This document shows, piece by piece, positions 35,077 through 43,897 of a stretch of DNA of 64,000 nt (position 1 is the first letter of the stretch; the number at the start of each line of letters is the position of its first letter). The notes under the pieces were generated by a model. That model was not told the DNA's origin, did not search any database, and saw only the letters and a program-made list of their open reading frames with translations. The stretch comes from Pirellulaceae bacterium. GTDB lineage: Bacteria > Planctomycetota > Planctomycetia > Pirellulales > Pirellulaceae. The position numbers and the translations under genes are program-made. The stretch is taken from contig JANQLU010000136.1 in assembly GCA_028280445.1 (NCBI GenBank), forward strand, positions 186,001 to 250,000, read 5' to 3'.

Positions 35077-38000
35077 ATGACTGCTTCGGATATTGTGATC
35101 AAAGGGGCACGCGAACATAATCTTCGCGATGTCGATCTGATTTTGCCACGAAATAAATTGATCTGTTTAACAGGAGTTAGCGGGTCGGGCAAAAGTTCGC
35201 TTGCATTTGATACGCTCTACGCCGAAGGTCAGCGACGGTACGTCGAGAGTCTGTCCAGTTTTGCGCGGCAATTCCTCGGTCAGATGCCGAAGCCCGATGT
35301 CGATTTGATCGCGGGACTGAGCCCGTCGATTTCAATTTCACAAAAATCTTCTGGCAACAATCCGCGCAGTACTGTCGGGACGATCACCGAAATCTATGAC
35401 TACCTCCGCGTTTTGTTTGCACGCGTTGGGCAAGGGTTTTGTCCCAGTTGTGAGCGGCCGATTTCAGCGCAAAGCCAGGATCAGATTATCGCCACCATCA
35501 TGACCCAGATGGCCGGCAAAAAATTCCAGGTTCTGGCGCCAGTGATTCGCGCTCAAAAAGGCGAGCATCGCGACTTACTGGACGATTTGCTGCGACAAGG
35601 CTTTATTCGTGTCCGCATCGATGGCAATGTGGTTTCGCTGTCCGATGAAATCAACCTGGATCGTCAGATGCGTCACGACATCGAGGTTGTCGTTGATCGG
35701 TTGCAAGGGAAACCGGGAATTCGCGGTCGTTTGGCCGAAGCGATCGAATTGGCGCTAAAAATTGGCAAAGGTAATTTGCTGATTTCAATCGAAGATGACT
35801 CGTCAATTCCAGCCGAAGCAGCTGAACAAAAATCCACCAAAAGCAAGCGAAACAAAAAACGAAATACATCTGACCACATTTTTTCGATTGCCTACGCTTG
35901 CACCTCCTGTGGCATTAGTTTTGATCCGCCCACACCTCAAAAATTCAGCTTCAACAGCCCCCAGGGAATGTGCGAAGAATGCGAAGGGCTCGGTGAGCTA
36001 TTCACATTCGACCCCGATTTATTAATTCCTGATCCGACGAAATCGTTCAAACAGGGCTGCATCGAGATCCTGGGCAAATGGAAAGACCTCGGCCGTTGGC
36101 GAAGACATATTTATCAAGGCGTTGCCGATACGATCGAACGGATCGAAAAACTGCCCGAAGGCACGATGTTGGAAACAGCTTGGGAAAAAGTGCCTGAGAA
36201 AATTCAGGACTTTTTGCTGTGGGGGACCGGAGACCAGCATATCACGTTTACTTGGCGCGGTGGCAACGCGCCCATGAAATACGGCGGCCAGTACGAAGGC
36301 GTGATTCCTGACCTGATGGGGCGCTATTCCAATTTAAAAAGCGCTCCCAAACGACGCCAGCTGGAACAATACATGAACACGATTGATTGTGCTTCATGCG
36401 AAGGGGATCGACTCAATCGACAGGCGCGATTTATTCGTCTCGAATCTGGACACCCCGAATTCGCGGACAACCCTATGATGTCGTTGCCGCAAATCTGTAA
36501 ATTGTCTGTTGCCGATTGTGCAAAATTCTTTGAAGACATTCGCCTCGAAAAAACCAAGGCCTTGATTGCGACCGAGGCACTCAAGGAAATTCGCGCTCGA
36601 CTCGGTTTTCTGCTCAATGTTGGACTCGATTATCTGACCCTCGATCGAACCGCCCCGACGCTGTCCGGCGGAGAAACACAGCGGATTCGATTAGCCAGCC
36701 AAATCGGTTCCGGCTTGGTTGGAGTCCTTTATATATTGGATGAACCTTCGATTGGATTGCATTCGCGCGACAATGACCGACTGATCTCGACACTGCAACG
36801 GCTTCGCGATTTGGGAAATACGGTGCTCGTCGTTGAACACGACGAAGATACGATGTTGGCATCGGATCACATCATCGACTTTGGACCCGGCCCGGGAGTC
36901 GGCGGCGGAGAAGTCGTTGCCCAAGGCGCGCCTCCCAAAATCATCGATGCCGAAAAAAGTGTTACCGGGCAGTATCTCGCTGGACAACTGAAAATCGAGG
37001 TGCCGGAAAAACGACGGCCGGTTGATCGTTCGCAATGTCTCAAGATCGTCGGAGCACGTCATAACAATCTGAAAAACATCGATGTCGAGATTCCAATCGG
37101 CGCATTTGTCTGCATCACCGGTGTCAGCGGTTCGGGCAAAAGCTCGCTGGTCAATGGAATTTTGGTCGAAACACTTCGCGAAGAACTCAATCATGGCCTG
37201 TCCGAAGCTGGCGACCACGACGAAATCGTTGGCCTGGATTTGCTGGATAAAATGATCGCCATTGACCAATCACCGATTGGGCGGACGCCGCGCAGCAATC
37301 CTGGCACCTACGTCAAAGTGTTCGACGAGATTCGCAAACTGTTTACGCAATTACCCGAAGCAAAACGTCGAGGTTATGCGCCAGGCAGATTCAGTTTTAA
37401 TGTCAAAGGAGGACGTTGTAGCGCATGCGAAGGCAATGGTGCCAACAAAATGGAAATGGATTTCCTCGCCGATTTGTGGGTCACTTGTCCGGTGTGTCGC
37501 GGAAAACGATTCAATCGAGAAACCCTGCAAGTTCTGTATAAAGAAAAATCCATTGCCGATGTTCTCGAGATGGATATCAAAAACGCACTCGATTTTTTCG
37601 AGAACATCCCAAAAATCTACGACAAACTCAAAACGCTCGACGCGGTCGGATTGAATTATCTTCAAATTGGACAGCCGTCACCGACATTGTCGGGAGGCGA
37701 AGCGCAGCGCATCAAACTGGCTCGTGAACTCACCAAAAAAAGCACAGGCAAAACATTTTACTTGCTGGACGAACCGACGACGGGTTTGCATTTTGCCGAC
37801 ATTCAGATGCTACTCAAAGTCCTGCATAATTTTGTCGATGACGGAAATACTGTATTGGTGGTCGAGCACAACATGGATGTCATCAAAACCGCAGACTGGA
37901 TTATCGATCTCGGGCCCGAAGGCGGCGAAGGTGGCGGTACCATTGTGGTTCAAGGAACGCCCGAAGAAGTTGCCGCCTGCAATAAATCTGAAACTGGAAA

Positions 38001-41000
38001 GGCGCTTCAACGTGTTTTGGGATCGCGTTCCAAGGCATCACAAAACGGCAAGCCAACGTCGCGACCGAAAAAGAAACCTCAACTGGCAACTCAGATCAAA
38101 GTTCGCGATGCGCGTCAACACAATTTGCGCGGGATCAATACCGAAATCGACCGTGACAAAATGACGGTGTTTTGCGGGCCGAGCGGATCGGGCAAAAGCT
38201 CGCTGGCGATGGATACGATCTATGCCGAAGGTCAACGACGCTATGTCGAAAGCCTGAGTTCGTATGCACGGCAATTTGTCAATCAAATGCAAAAACCCCG
38301 CGTCGAAACCATCGAAGGTCTTTCACCGGCGATCGCCATCGAACAAAAAAACCTGGGCTCGACACCCCGATCAACGGTCGGCACGGTCACCGAAGTTTAC
38401 GATTTTCTGCGAATTCTGTTTGCCCGACTGGGAACACCGCACTGTCCCGATTGCGGCGTGCCTATCGGAACGCAAACGTCGGATCAGGTGGTCGACAAAA
38501 TTTTGCAGATAAAATCTGGGACTCGGTTGTATTTGATGTCGCCGATCGAGTTGGATACCAATCAAACTTACGCACAACTTTGGGACGAACTGCGATCCGC
38601 AGGATTCACCAGGGTCCGCGTCAACGGTAAAACGTTTGGCGTTGACGATTTGCCGGACATTACGAAACGAACCCGGCACCATGTCGAAATCGTTGTGGAT
38701 CGAATCGAAGTCAAGAAATCCGCTCGCAGCCGAATCGCTGACAGTGTCGAATCCGCGTTGTCTTTGGGACACGGCGTGATTCATCTGGCGGTCTACGATC
38801 CAGACAAACCGGAAACACAATGGGCGACCATACGTCATAGCCAGCACTTGGCCTGTGACCGTTGTGGTGAAAGTTTCGAACAACTGTCGCCACACAATTT
38901 TTCGTTCAACAGCCAATTGGGTTGGTGCGAAGATTGTGAAGGACTCGGAACTCAGGAAGGGGCCGACCCCGCTGCATTGGTTCGCGACCACAAAGCGACG
39001 TTGGCCGATGGCGCCATCAAATTGTGGCCCGAGTTGGATCTCAAATACTCGCGCGCGATGTTGACGGCGTTATGCGATGCCACAGGAATTCCGATGGATA
39101 TTCCTTTTGAACAACTCTCGGCCCGACATCGAAGAATTTTATTTTTCGGAACGGGTCAGCGCTGGATATCGTACGAGAATCCTGCATCGAATCAAAAACT
39201 CGAATTTCAATACCACGGTCTGTTTCCAACGTTGAACATGGCCGCCCGGCTTTCCGCGGGACTTCGACAACGGATGCTGTCGTTGGTGGACACCGTCGAA
39301 TGCGGTAGCTGTTTTGGCAGTCGATTGCGCAACGATGCGGCAGCGGTTCAGTTTCGCGATAAAACAATCGACGAAGTTTGTCGGTTACCGATGAGCGAAC
39401 TACAGACGGAAATCAAATCCTGGAAACTCAATACACGCGAGAAAAAAATCGCCGGTGAAATCACTCGTGAAGTAACGAATCGCGTGCAATTTCTCAACGA
39501 TGTCGGCCTGAATTATTTGACGCTCGCTCGCACGGCAAACACGTTGAGCAATGGTGAAGCTCAACGAATTCGCCTGGCCAGTCAACTAGGTAGCGGACTT
39601 TGTGGCGTTCTGTATGTGCTCGATGAACCGACCATAGGGTTGCATCCACGCGACAACACTCGATTGATTGCAGCACTGCAACGGCTGAGAGATCTCGGCA
39701 ATACGTTGTTGGTTGTGGAACATGATCGCGAAGTGATCGAAAGCTCTGATGGGATTTGCGATTTTGGCCCCCAAGCGGGTATCGGCGGAGGAGAGATTGT
39801 CGCCCAGGGTACCTACAAAGAAATACAAAAGAAACGCGGTTCAGTAACTGGACCGTACCTGAGCGGTAAAAAGAACATTCCTTGTCCCGCTAACCGTCGC
39901 CCCGTCCTGGTTGATTCGCAGCCGCAGAAAAAAAAGCCAGTCAAAAAGAAATCAACGAAAAAGAAAGCGACGAAGAAGAAAACTTCAACGACAAAAACTT
40001 TGACGGCAAAGTCGGTGGTTCGAATTCCGGAAATCAAACTGGCACAAACAATCGACATCATCGGCGCGCGGCAACACAATTTGAAAAATGTCGACGTTTC
40101 GATTCCGCTGGAAACATTGACTGTCATCACCGGCCCCAGCGGCTGTGGTAAAAGCTCGTTGATGAACGACGTTCTGTACAACTCGTTGGCCAGTCGACTG
40201 CATCGCGCATCACTTACGCCCGGCGTCCACGAGACGATCCGTGGCATTGAGAAAATCAACAAAGTCATCCGAGTCGACCAAACGCCGTTGGGCAATTCAC
40301 CGACGTCAAACCCGGCGACTTACACCGGAGTGTTCGAACAAATCCGAAATCTGTTTTCTCAGTTGCCGGATTCCAAAGTTCGCGGGTACACGGCGCGGCG
40401 ATTCAGTTTCAATGTTCCCGGCGGACGCTGCGAAGAGTGTGTTGGCAATGGACAAATCTGCATCGAAATGCACTTTCTGCCAGACGTCTGGGTCAAGTGC
40501 GAAGCGTGTCAAGGTCGTCGCTACAACGAGGAAACATTGGCGGTCAAATATCACGGCAAATCGATCGATGATGTTTTGAACATGTCTTGCAGCGACGCCG
40601 TTAAATTGTTCGAAAACATCCCCAAGATTCGCCGCATCCTGCAGACGTTATGCGATGTGGGTCTCGATTATGTTTGCCTGGGCCAGGCCGCACCAACATT
40701 GTCCGGAGGCGAAGCACAACGCGTGAAACTTGCCGCCGAACTGGCGCGCCCCGATACCGGCCAAACCTTGTATCTGCTCGACGAACCGACCACCGGATTG
40801 CATTTTGATGACCTCAAAAAACTGTTGGAGGTCATGCAGCGGTTGGTCGATGTGGGCAACACGGTCGTTTGTATTGAACACAATTTGGATGTGATCAAAT
40901 GCGCGGACTGGATCATCGATTTGGGACCCGACGCAGGGCAGGCGGGTGGCGAAGTGGTCTGCTGCGGTACGCCTGAAATGATTGTTCAATACGATCAAGC

Positions 41001-42099
41001 CGCCCGCAAATCGAAATCTCGTTCCAAAAAACTGCCGCGGAGCTACACCGGCGAAGCGCTTGAAAAAACGATTGCCGAGAGCAAATACGAAACGCGCACT
41101 CCGTTTGATCCCGAAAAAGAAATCCGAAAAAACCTGATCGAAAAAGAAATCGAGGAACTCGGTGCCGAAGCCAAAATGCCGTGGGAAACCAACGGCCGCC
41201 GCTGGCATGTCGAGGATCGCGTGGGGCGCAAAGGCGAAAAAGTCGAATGGGAAGGCGCGATTCTCGAACGTGTCGTTGATCGGATTGAATCCCACGCAGG
41301 TTTTTCCGCAACCGACTGGAATTCACGCGGAGTGGTGGAAATTTCAGGTGAAAAAAAATCACTCGGTTGGTTTTTCCACGCGATCACCGGCGAAGCCTGG
41401 TTACTCAAAATGAAATTTCGCGTCCGCAAAGGGACGTTTAAACAGGCCGATTTGGCGGAACGGATTCCGTTGAAAACGCTGAACGAAATGGATGAAATCC
41501 CCAAATACGGCAACAACCCGCGCGTCAAAGTGACAACGTTGAAAGGCCCCTGGCAGGAAGTTGAAATTCGCGCTTTTACTTTGGCGGAGATCGATCATGA
41601 CGAGTTCTGGAAATTCGTGGATGAGGCGGTCAAAGGATTTCTCGAAAAAATTGAACGCGTCGAAACCAACCTCGAAGAACACATGCCCTGGACCAAACTT
41701 GGACAGAAATGGCATTTCATGCGAAAAGGTTTTTCGTCTGGAAAAAAAGTCCGTTGGGACACAGAGGTTTTGGAACAGCTACACGAGTTGCTGGTGGCGA
41801 CGGCGCCCGAAGCGCAATTTTTGTGGAGCAATAAACAAATCGTGCACTTGTACATTCCACAACAAAAAGAACCCTGGGCAAGTATTCAAACAAAAAAAAC
41901 GGAAGCTGTTTGGCTGCATTTGACAGGTCCTCAAAACAGCGTGCCGTTAGGCCGTGTTTCGAATCTGTCAAAAAATGCAACGGTCAGTAACGCCGGAACC
42001 AAAGATGTCGTTCGATTGAGCTTTGACACGGTTGATGAAATTGCCAATGAAGAACTTGCGCAATTCTTGACCGAACATTTGGAAATGATCTCAGTTTGA
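35077..42099 (+). CDS. uvrA: Giant tandem UvrA: two complete UvrA units plus duplicated C-terminal module
   Basis: 2340 residues; ordinary UvrA has about 940. Unit 1 (about 1-990) and unit 2 (about 1005-1985) each contain two ABC ATPase domains and the zinc modules. Walker A: GVSGSGKSS (unit 1, both sites), GPSGSGKSS and GPSGCGKSS (unit 2). Signatures: LSGGETQRIRLA, LSGGEAQRIKLA, LSNGEAQRIRLA (Asn for Gly), LSGGEAQRVKLA. Each Walker B reads LDEP. CxxC zinc pairs are retained (CPSC...CTSC...CEEC; CSAC...CPVC; CPDC...CDRC...CEDC; CEEC...CEAC). A Lys-rich insert lies in unit 2 (about 1617-1641). Residues ~2030-2340 hold two copies of an unknown module starting MPWxxxGxxWH. UvrA scans DNA for damage as a dimer; a covalent dimer is plausible. 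It diverges from the HNH-HhH-uvrB genes. Confidence 0.97.
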   Translation: MTASDIVIKGAREHNLRDVDLILPRNKLICLTGVSGSGKSSLAFDTLYAEGQRRYVESLSSFARQFLGQMPKPDVDLIAGLSPSISISQKSSGNNPRSTVGTITEIYDYLRVLFARVGQGFCPSCERPISAQSQDQIIATIMTQMAGKKFQVLAPVIRAQKGEHRDLLDDLLRQGFIRVRIDGNVVSLSDEINLDRQMRHDIEVVVDRLQGKPGIRGRLAEAIELALKIGKGNLLISIEDDSSIPAEAAEQKSTKSKRNKKRNTSDHIFSIAYACTSCGISFDPPTPQKFSFNSPQGMCEECEGLGELFTFDPDLLIPDPTKSFKQGCIEILGKWKDLGRWRRHIYQGVADTIERIEKLPEGTMLETAWEKVPEKIQDFLLWGTGDQHITFTWRGGNAPMKYGGQYEGVIPDLMGRYSNLKSAPKRRQLEQYMNTIDCASCEGDRLNRQARFIRLESGHPEFADNPMMSLPQICKLSVADCAKFFEDIRLEKTKALIATEALKEIRARLGFLLNVGLDYLTLDRTAPTLSGGETQRIRLASQIGSGLVGVLYILDEPSIGLHSRDNDRLISTLQRLRDLGNTVLVVEHDEDTMLASDHIIDFGPGPGVGGGEVVAQGAPPKIIDAEKSVTGQYLAGQLKIEVPEKRRPVDRSQCLKIVGARHNNLKNIDVEIPIGAFVCITGVSGSGKSSLVNGILVETLREELNHGLSEAGDHDEIVGLDLLDKMIAIDQSPIGRTPRSNPGTYVKVFDEIRKLFTQLPEAKRRGYAPGRFSFNVKGGRCSACEGNGANKMEMDFLADLWVTCPVCRGKRFNRETLQVLYKEKSIADVLEMDIKNALDFFENIPKIYDKLKTLDAVGLNYLQIGQPSPTLSGGEAQRIKLARELTKKSTGKTFYLLDEPTTGLHFADIQMLLKVLHNFVDDGNTVLVVEHNMDVIKTADWIIDLGPEGGEGGGTIVVQGTPEEVAACNKSETGKALQRVLGSRSKASQNGKPTSRPKKKPQLATQIKVRDARQHNLRGINTEIDRDKMTVFCGPSGSGKSSLAMDTIYAEGQRRYVESLSSYARQFVNQMQKPRVETIEGLSPAIAIEQKNLGSTPRSTVGTVTEVYDFLRILFARLGTPHCPDCGVPIGTQTSDQVVDKILQIKSGTRLYLMSPIELDTNQTYAQLWDELRSAGFTRVRVNGKTFGVDDLPDITKRTRHHVEIVVDRIEVKKSARSRIADSVESALSLGHGVIHLAVYDPDKPETQWATIRHSQHLACDRCGESFEQLSPHNFSFNSQLGWCEDCEGLGTQEGADPAALVRDHKATLADGAIKLWPELDLKYSRAMLTALCDATGIPMDIPFEQLSARHRRILFFGTGQRWISYENPASNQKLEFQYHGLFPTLNMAARLSAGLRQRMLSLVDTVECGSCFGSRLRNDAAAVQFRDKTIDEVCRLPMSELQTEIKSWKLNTREKKIAGEITREVTNRVQFLNDVGLNYLTLARTANTLSNGEAQRIRLASQLGSGLCGVLYVLDEPTIGLHPRDNTRLIAALQRLRDLGNTLLVVEHDREVIESSDGICDFGPQAGIGGGEIVAQGTYKEIQKKRGSVTGPYLSGKKNIPCPANRRPVLVDSQPQKKKPVKKKSTKKKATKKKTSTTKTLTAKSVVRIPEIKLAQTIDIIGARQHNLKNVDVSIPLETLTVITGPSGCGKSSLMNDVLYNSLASRLHRASLTPGVHETIRGIEKINKVIRVDQTPLGNSPTSNPATYTGVFEQIRNLFSQLPDSKVRGYTARRFSFNVPGGRCEECVGNGQICIEMHFLPDVWVKCEACQGRRYNEETLAVKYHGKSIDDVLNMSCSDAVKLFENIPKIRRILQTLCDVGLDYVCLGQAAPTLSGGEAQRVKLAAELARPDTGQTLYLLDEPTTGLHFDDLKKLLEVMQRLVDVGNTVVCIEHNLDVIKCADWIIDLGPDAGQAGGEVVCCGTPEMIVQYDQAARKSKSRSKKLPRSYTGEALEKTIAESKYETRTPFDPEKEIRKNLIEKEIEELGAEAKMPWETNGRRWHVEDRVGRKGEKVEWEGAILERVVDRIESHAGFSATDWNSRGVVEISGEKKSLGWFFHAITGEAWLLKMKFRVRKGTFKQADLAERIPLKTLNEMDEIPKYGNNPRVKVTTLKGPWQEVEIRAFTLAEIDHDEFWKFVDEAVKGFLEKIERVETNLEEHMPWTKLGQKWHFMRKGFSSGKKVRWDTEVLEQLHELLVATAPEAQFLWSNKQIVHLYIPQQKEPWASIQTKKTEAVWLHLTGPQNSVPLGRVSNLSKNATVSNAGTKDVVRLSFDTVDEIANEELAQFLTEHLEMISV

Positions 42100-42100
42100 G

Positions 42101-42155
42101 TTGGGCCGGTTCCCACCGGCCGTTTGTTTGGATTGGCCGGTGGGAACCGGGCCAA
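42101..42155. repeat. Palindromic repeat, family A, between convergent uvrA and a secreted protein gene
   Basis: The left arm 42101-42121 (TTGGGCCGGTTCCCACCGGC...) starts 2 bases after the uvrA stop codon and pairs with 42135-42155 with one mismatch. The loop is 13 bases. The convergent gene ends 22 bp further. Confidence 0.9.
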
Positions 42156-42176
42156 CAATCGCGATTTGCCGTATTT

Positions 42177-43865
42177 CTATTTCGTCGCCTTGTTTTCAAA
42201 TCTCAAATCAGGCCGAAATCGCTGCCCGTAGATCATTTCAAAATCACTGGATTGCATGATCAAGACATCCAGGTTGGAGACAACATTTTTGACCGGGTCG
42301 CCAATCATGGTTTCCAGCTTTTTCCGCTGGGATTTGGTCAACGCGGCCAAAACACGTTCGTGATACTCCGATTCAATTTTTTGGGTTTGCTTGATCAGCC
42401 GACGACGAATTTTCTCGGCCCGGCTTTTCAGTTGGTTTTGCTGCCGAGAGCTGATTTTGAGTTCGTCGACAAAACTACTTTCGACCAGCATCGTGAGCAG
42501 GCCAATTCGATCAATCGCGATCGAACTGATAATCCGATCCAGAACTTTGTTTTGGTCGGGACTTAACAGTTGTTCGATTTCACTAACGCTATGAGTAAAC
42601 AATCGCTGCAACTGGGCTTCGCGATCCGCTCGCCATTTTTTCATTTCCGCATCGGTTCCGCCGTCCCAGGAAATCATCACCCATTCCTGGTAATGCTTTT
42701 GCAGCTGTTTAATTTGGTGGGTTTGCTTGGCGGTCAGATTCAGCGTGTCGCGAAAACTCTCCTGCTCCGCTCTCCCATTCCAGCCGATGCCGCAAATTTG
42801 AAACAACCCTCGGACAACGTCGCCGCCGAAAACCAATTTCTTGGAACGTTGTTTACGAATTTTGGGTTGCTGCAAGATAAACTCACCGAACGGATCGAAA
42901 TCGAATGTATCTGGAAAATTCAATGGACAAAGGTGTGGCCAGGGATGATTTTTCTCCAAGTCGTCAAAACGCCGGATGGCCGATTTTTTTAATTGGCAAT
43001 AGAGGACGCCGACGGGCACATTGGTCAGACTTGGTACACGAATGACCAATTTTTCAAAACTCTTGCGTTGACTGGGGCGTAACTCGCTCAACAACTCTTT
43101 GACACATTCCTGTTTGAGCTGTTTGAGTTTGTCGCGAACCTGAACCGCCGCCGCGCGAGCCACCTGTTTGATTTGAGCGGACTGTTTGGCAGAAATTTCT
43201 AGCGGTTGTTTGAACACTCCTAAGACCAAATGGTATGGCAACCCTTGTTTGCGAATATGATATCGGACAACAAGTTGTTTCAAGCGTTCGCGTTGATGTG
43301 GGAGCAGCAAATTGGAAATGACTTCGTTGGTTTTTTTATTTGCTGCTTCCAACGCAATGATTTTTTCTTCGTATTGCTTTTGCTGCTCGGCACTGGATTT
43401 GCCAACCGAGGTCCCCGGTTTTTTCCACTTTCGAACCGCTGCATCGAAATCCGAAACCGCCTGTTGCAGTTTTTTTTCCTGCTCGGCGGTAAACTGCAAA
43501 TCGTGCCTGACGGCATCATGATCCAAAAACTTCAGCAGAGGCCTGCCACCGAGAAACCGGTGCTTGGGCGTTAATATCAAACCAAGTTTTCCGGTAATTT
43601 CGACGCGATAGACATTGGTATGTAAACTGGTGACCAACCGACGTTCACGCTGTTTCAAACGAAACTGGTTGATGGTTGCTGGTGAAAACTGATCGATTTC
43701 GGACTGCGAAAATCCCTGAATTCTGATTTTCTGTCCGTCGATCTCCAGAACACCCGACTTTTCTGTTGCCTGGCCAGCAACATGATAGCTATTCGTCAGT
43801 GCCGAATACGAAACTGTCAAGAAAATGAAAAAGGCAACTGACCGTTTACTGCTTTTGCAAAACAT
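42177..43865 (-). CDS. Secreted helical protein, 'LLLPHQ' family (hypothetical)
   Basis: I start at ATG 43865, which opens a signal peptide (RSVAFFIFLTVSYSALTNSY); 562 residues. The protein is rich in long amphipathic helices with several 'L-(S/T)-x-x-Q' steps (LQFTAEQEKKLQQA, LTAKQTHQIKQLQK, LSPDQNKVLDRI, ISSRQQNQLKSR, LTKSQRKKLETM), like a chain of Spy/CpxP-type LTxxQ units. The phrase NLLLPHQRERLKQLVVRY recurs as KLLLPHQKQRLFQLVRQ in the protein at 48.4-49.8 kb, so the two are paralogues. The role is unknown; LTxxQ proteins are periplasmic chaperone-like or metal-sensing. Its start lies 33 bp after the upstream gene's stop. Confidence 0.85.
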   Translation of the reverse strand: MFCKSSKRSVAFFIFLTVSYSALTNSYHVAGQATEKSGVLEIDGQKIRIQGFSQSEIDQFSPATINQFRLKQRERRLVTSLHTNVYRVEITGKLGLILTPKHRFLGGRPLLKFLDHDAVRHDLQFTAEQEKKLQQAVSDFDAAVRKWKKPGTSVGKSSAEQQKQYEEKIIALEAANKKTNEVISNLLLPHQRERLKQLVVRYHIRKQGLPYHLVLGVFKQPLEISAKQSAQIKQVARAAAVQVRDKLKQLKQECVKELLSELRPSQRKSFEKLVIRVPSLTNVPVGVLYCQLKKSAIRRFDDLEKNHPWPHLCPLNFPDTFDFDPFGEFILQQPKIRKQRSKKLVFGGDVVRGLFQICGIGWNGRAEQESFRDTLNLTAKQTHQIKQLQKHYQEWVMISWDGGTDAEMKKWRADREAQLQRLFTHSVSEIEQLLSPDQNKVLDRIISSIAIDRIGLLTMLVESSFVDELKISSRQQNQLKSRAEKIRRRLIKQTQKIESEYHERVLAALTKSQRKKLETMIGDPVKNVVSNLDVLIMQSSDFEMIYGQRFRPDLRFENKATK

Positions 43866-43897
43866 GACTACGTTCCGGCTCGCGACGGGATCAAATA

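Noticed and set aside
35077..42099. Tandem UvrA as an assembly artefact or duplication by misassembly
   Set aside because: The two units differ throughout (linkers, signature motif, Lys-rich insert), so one cannot be a copy of the same reads.
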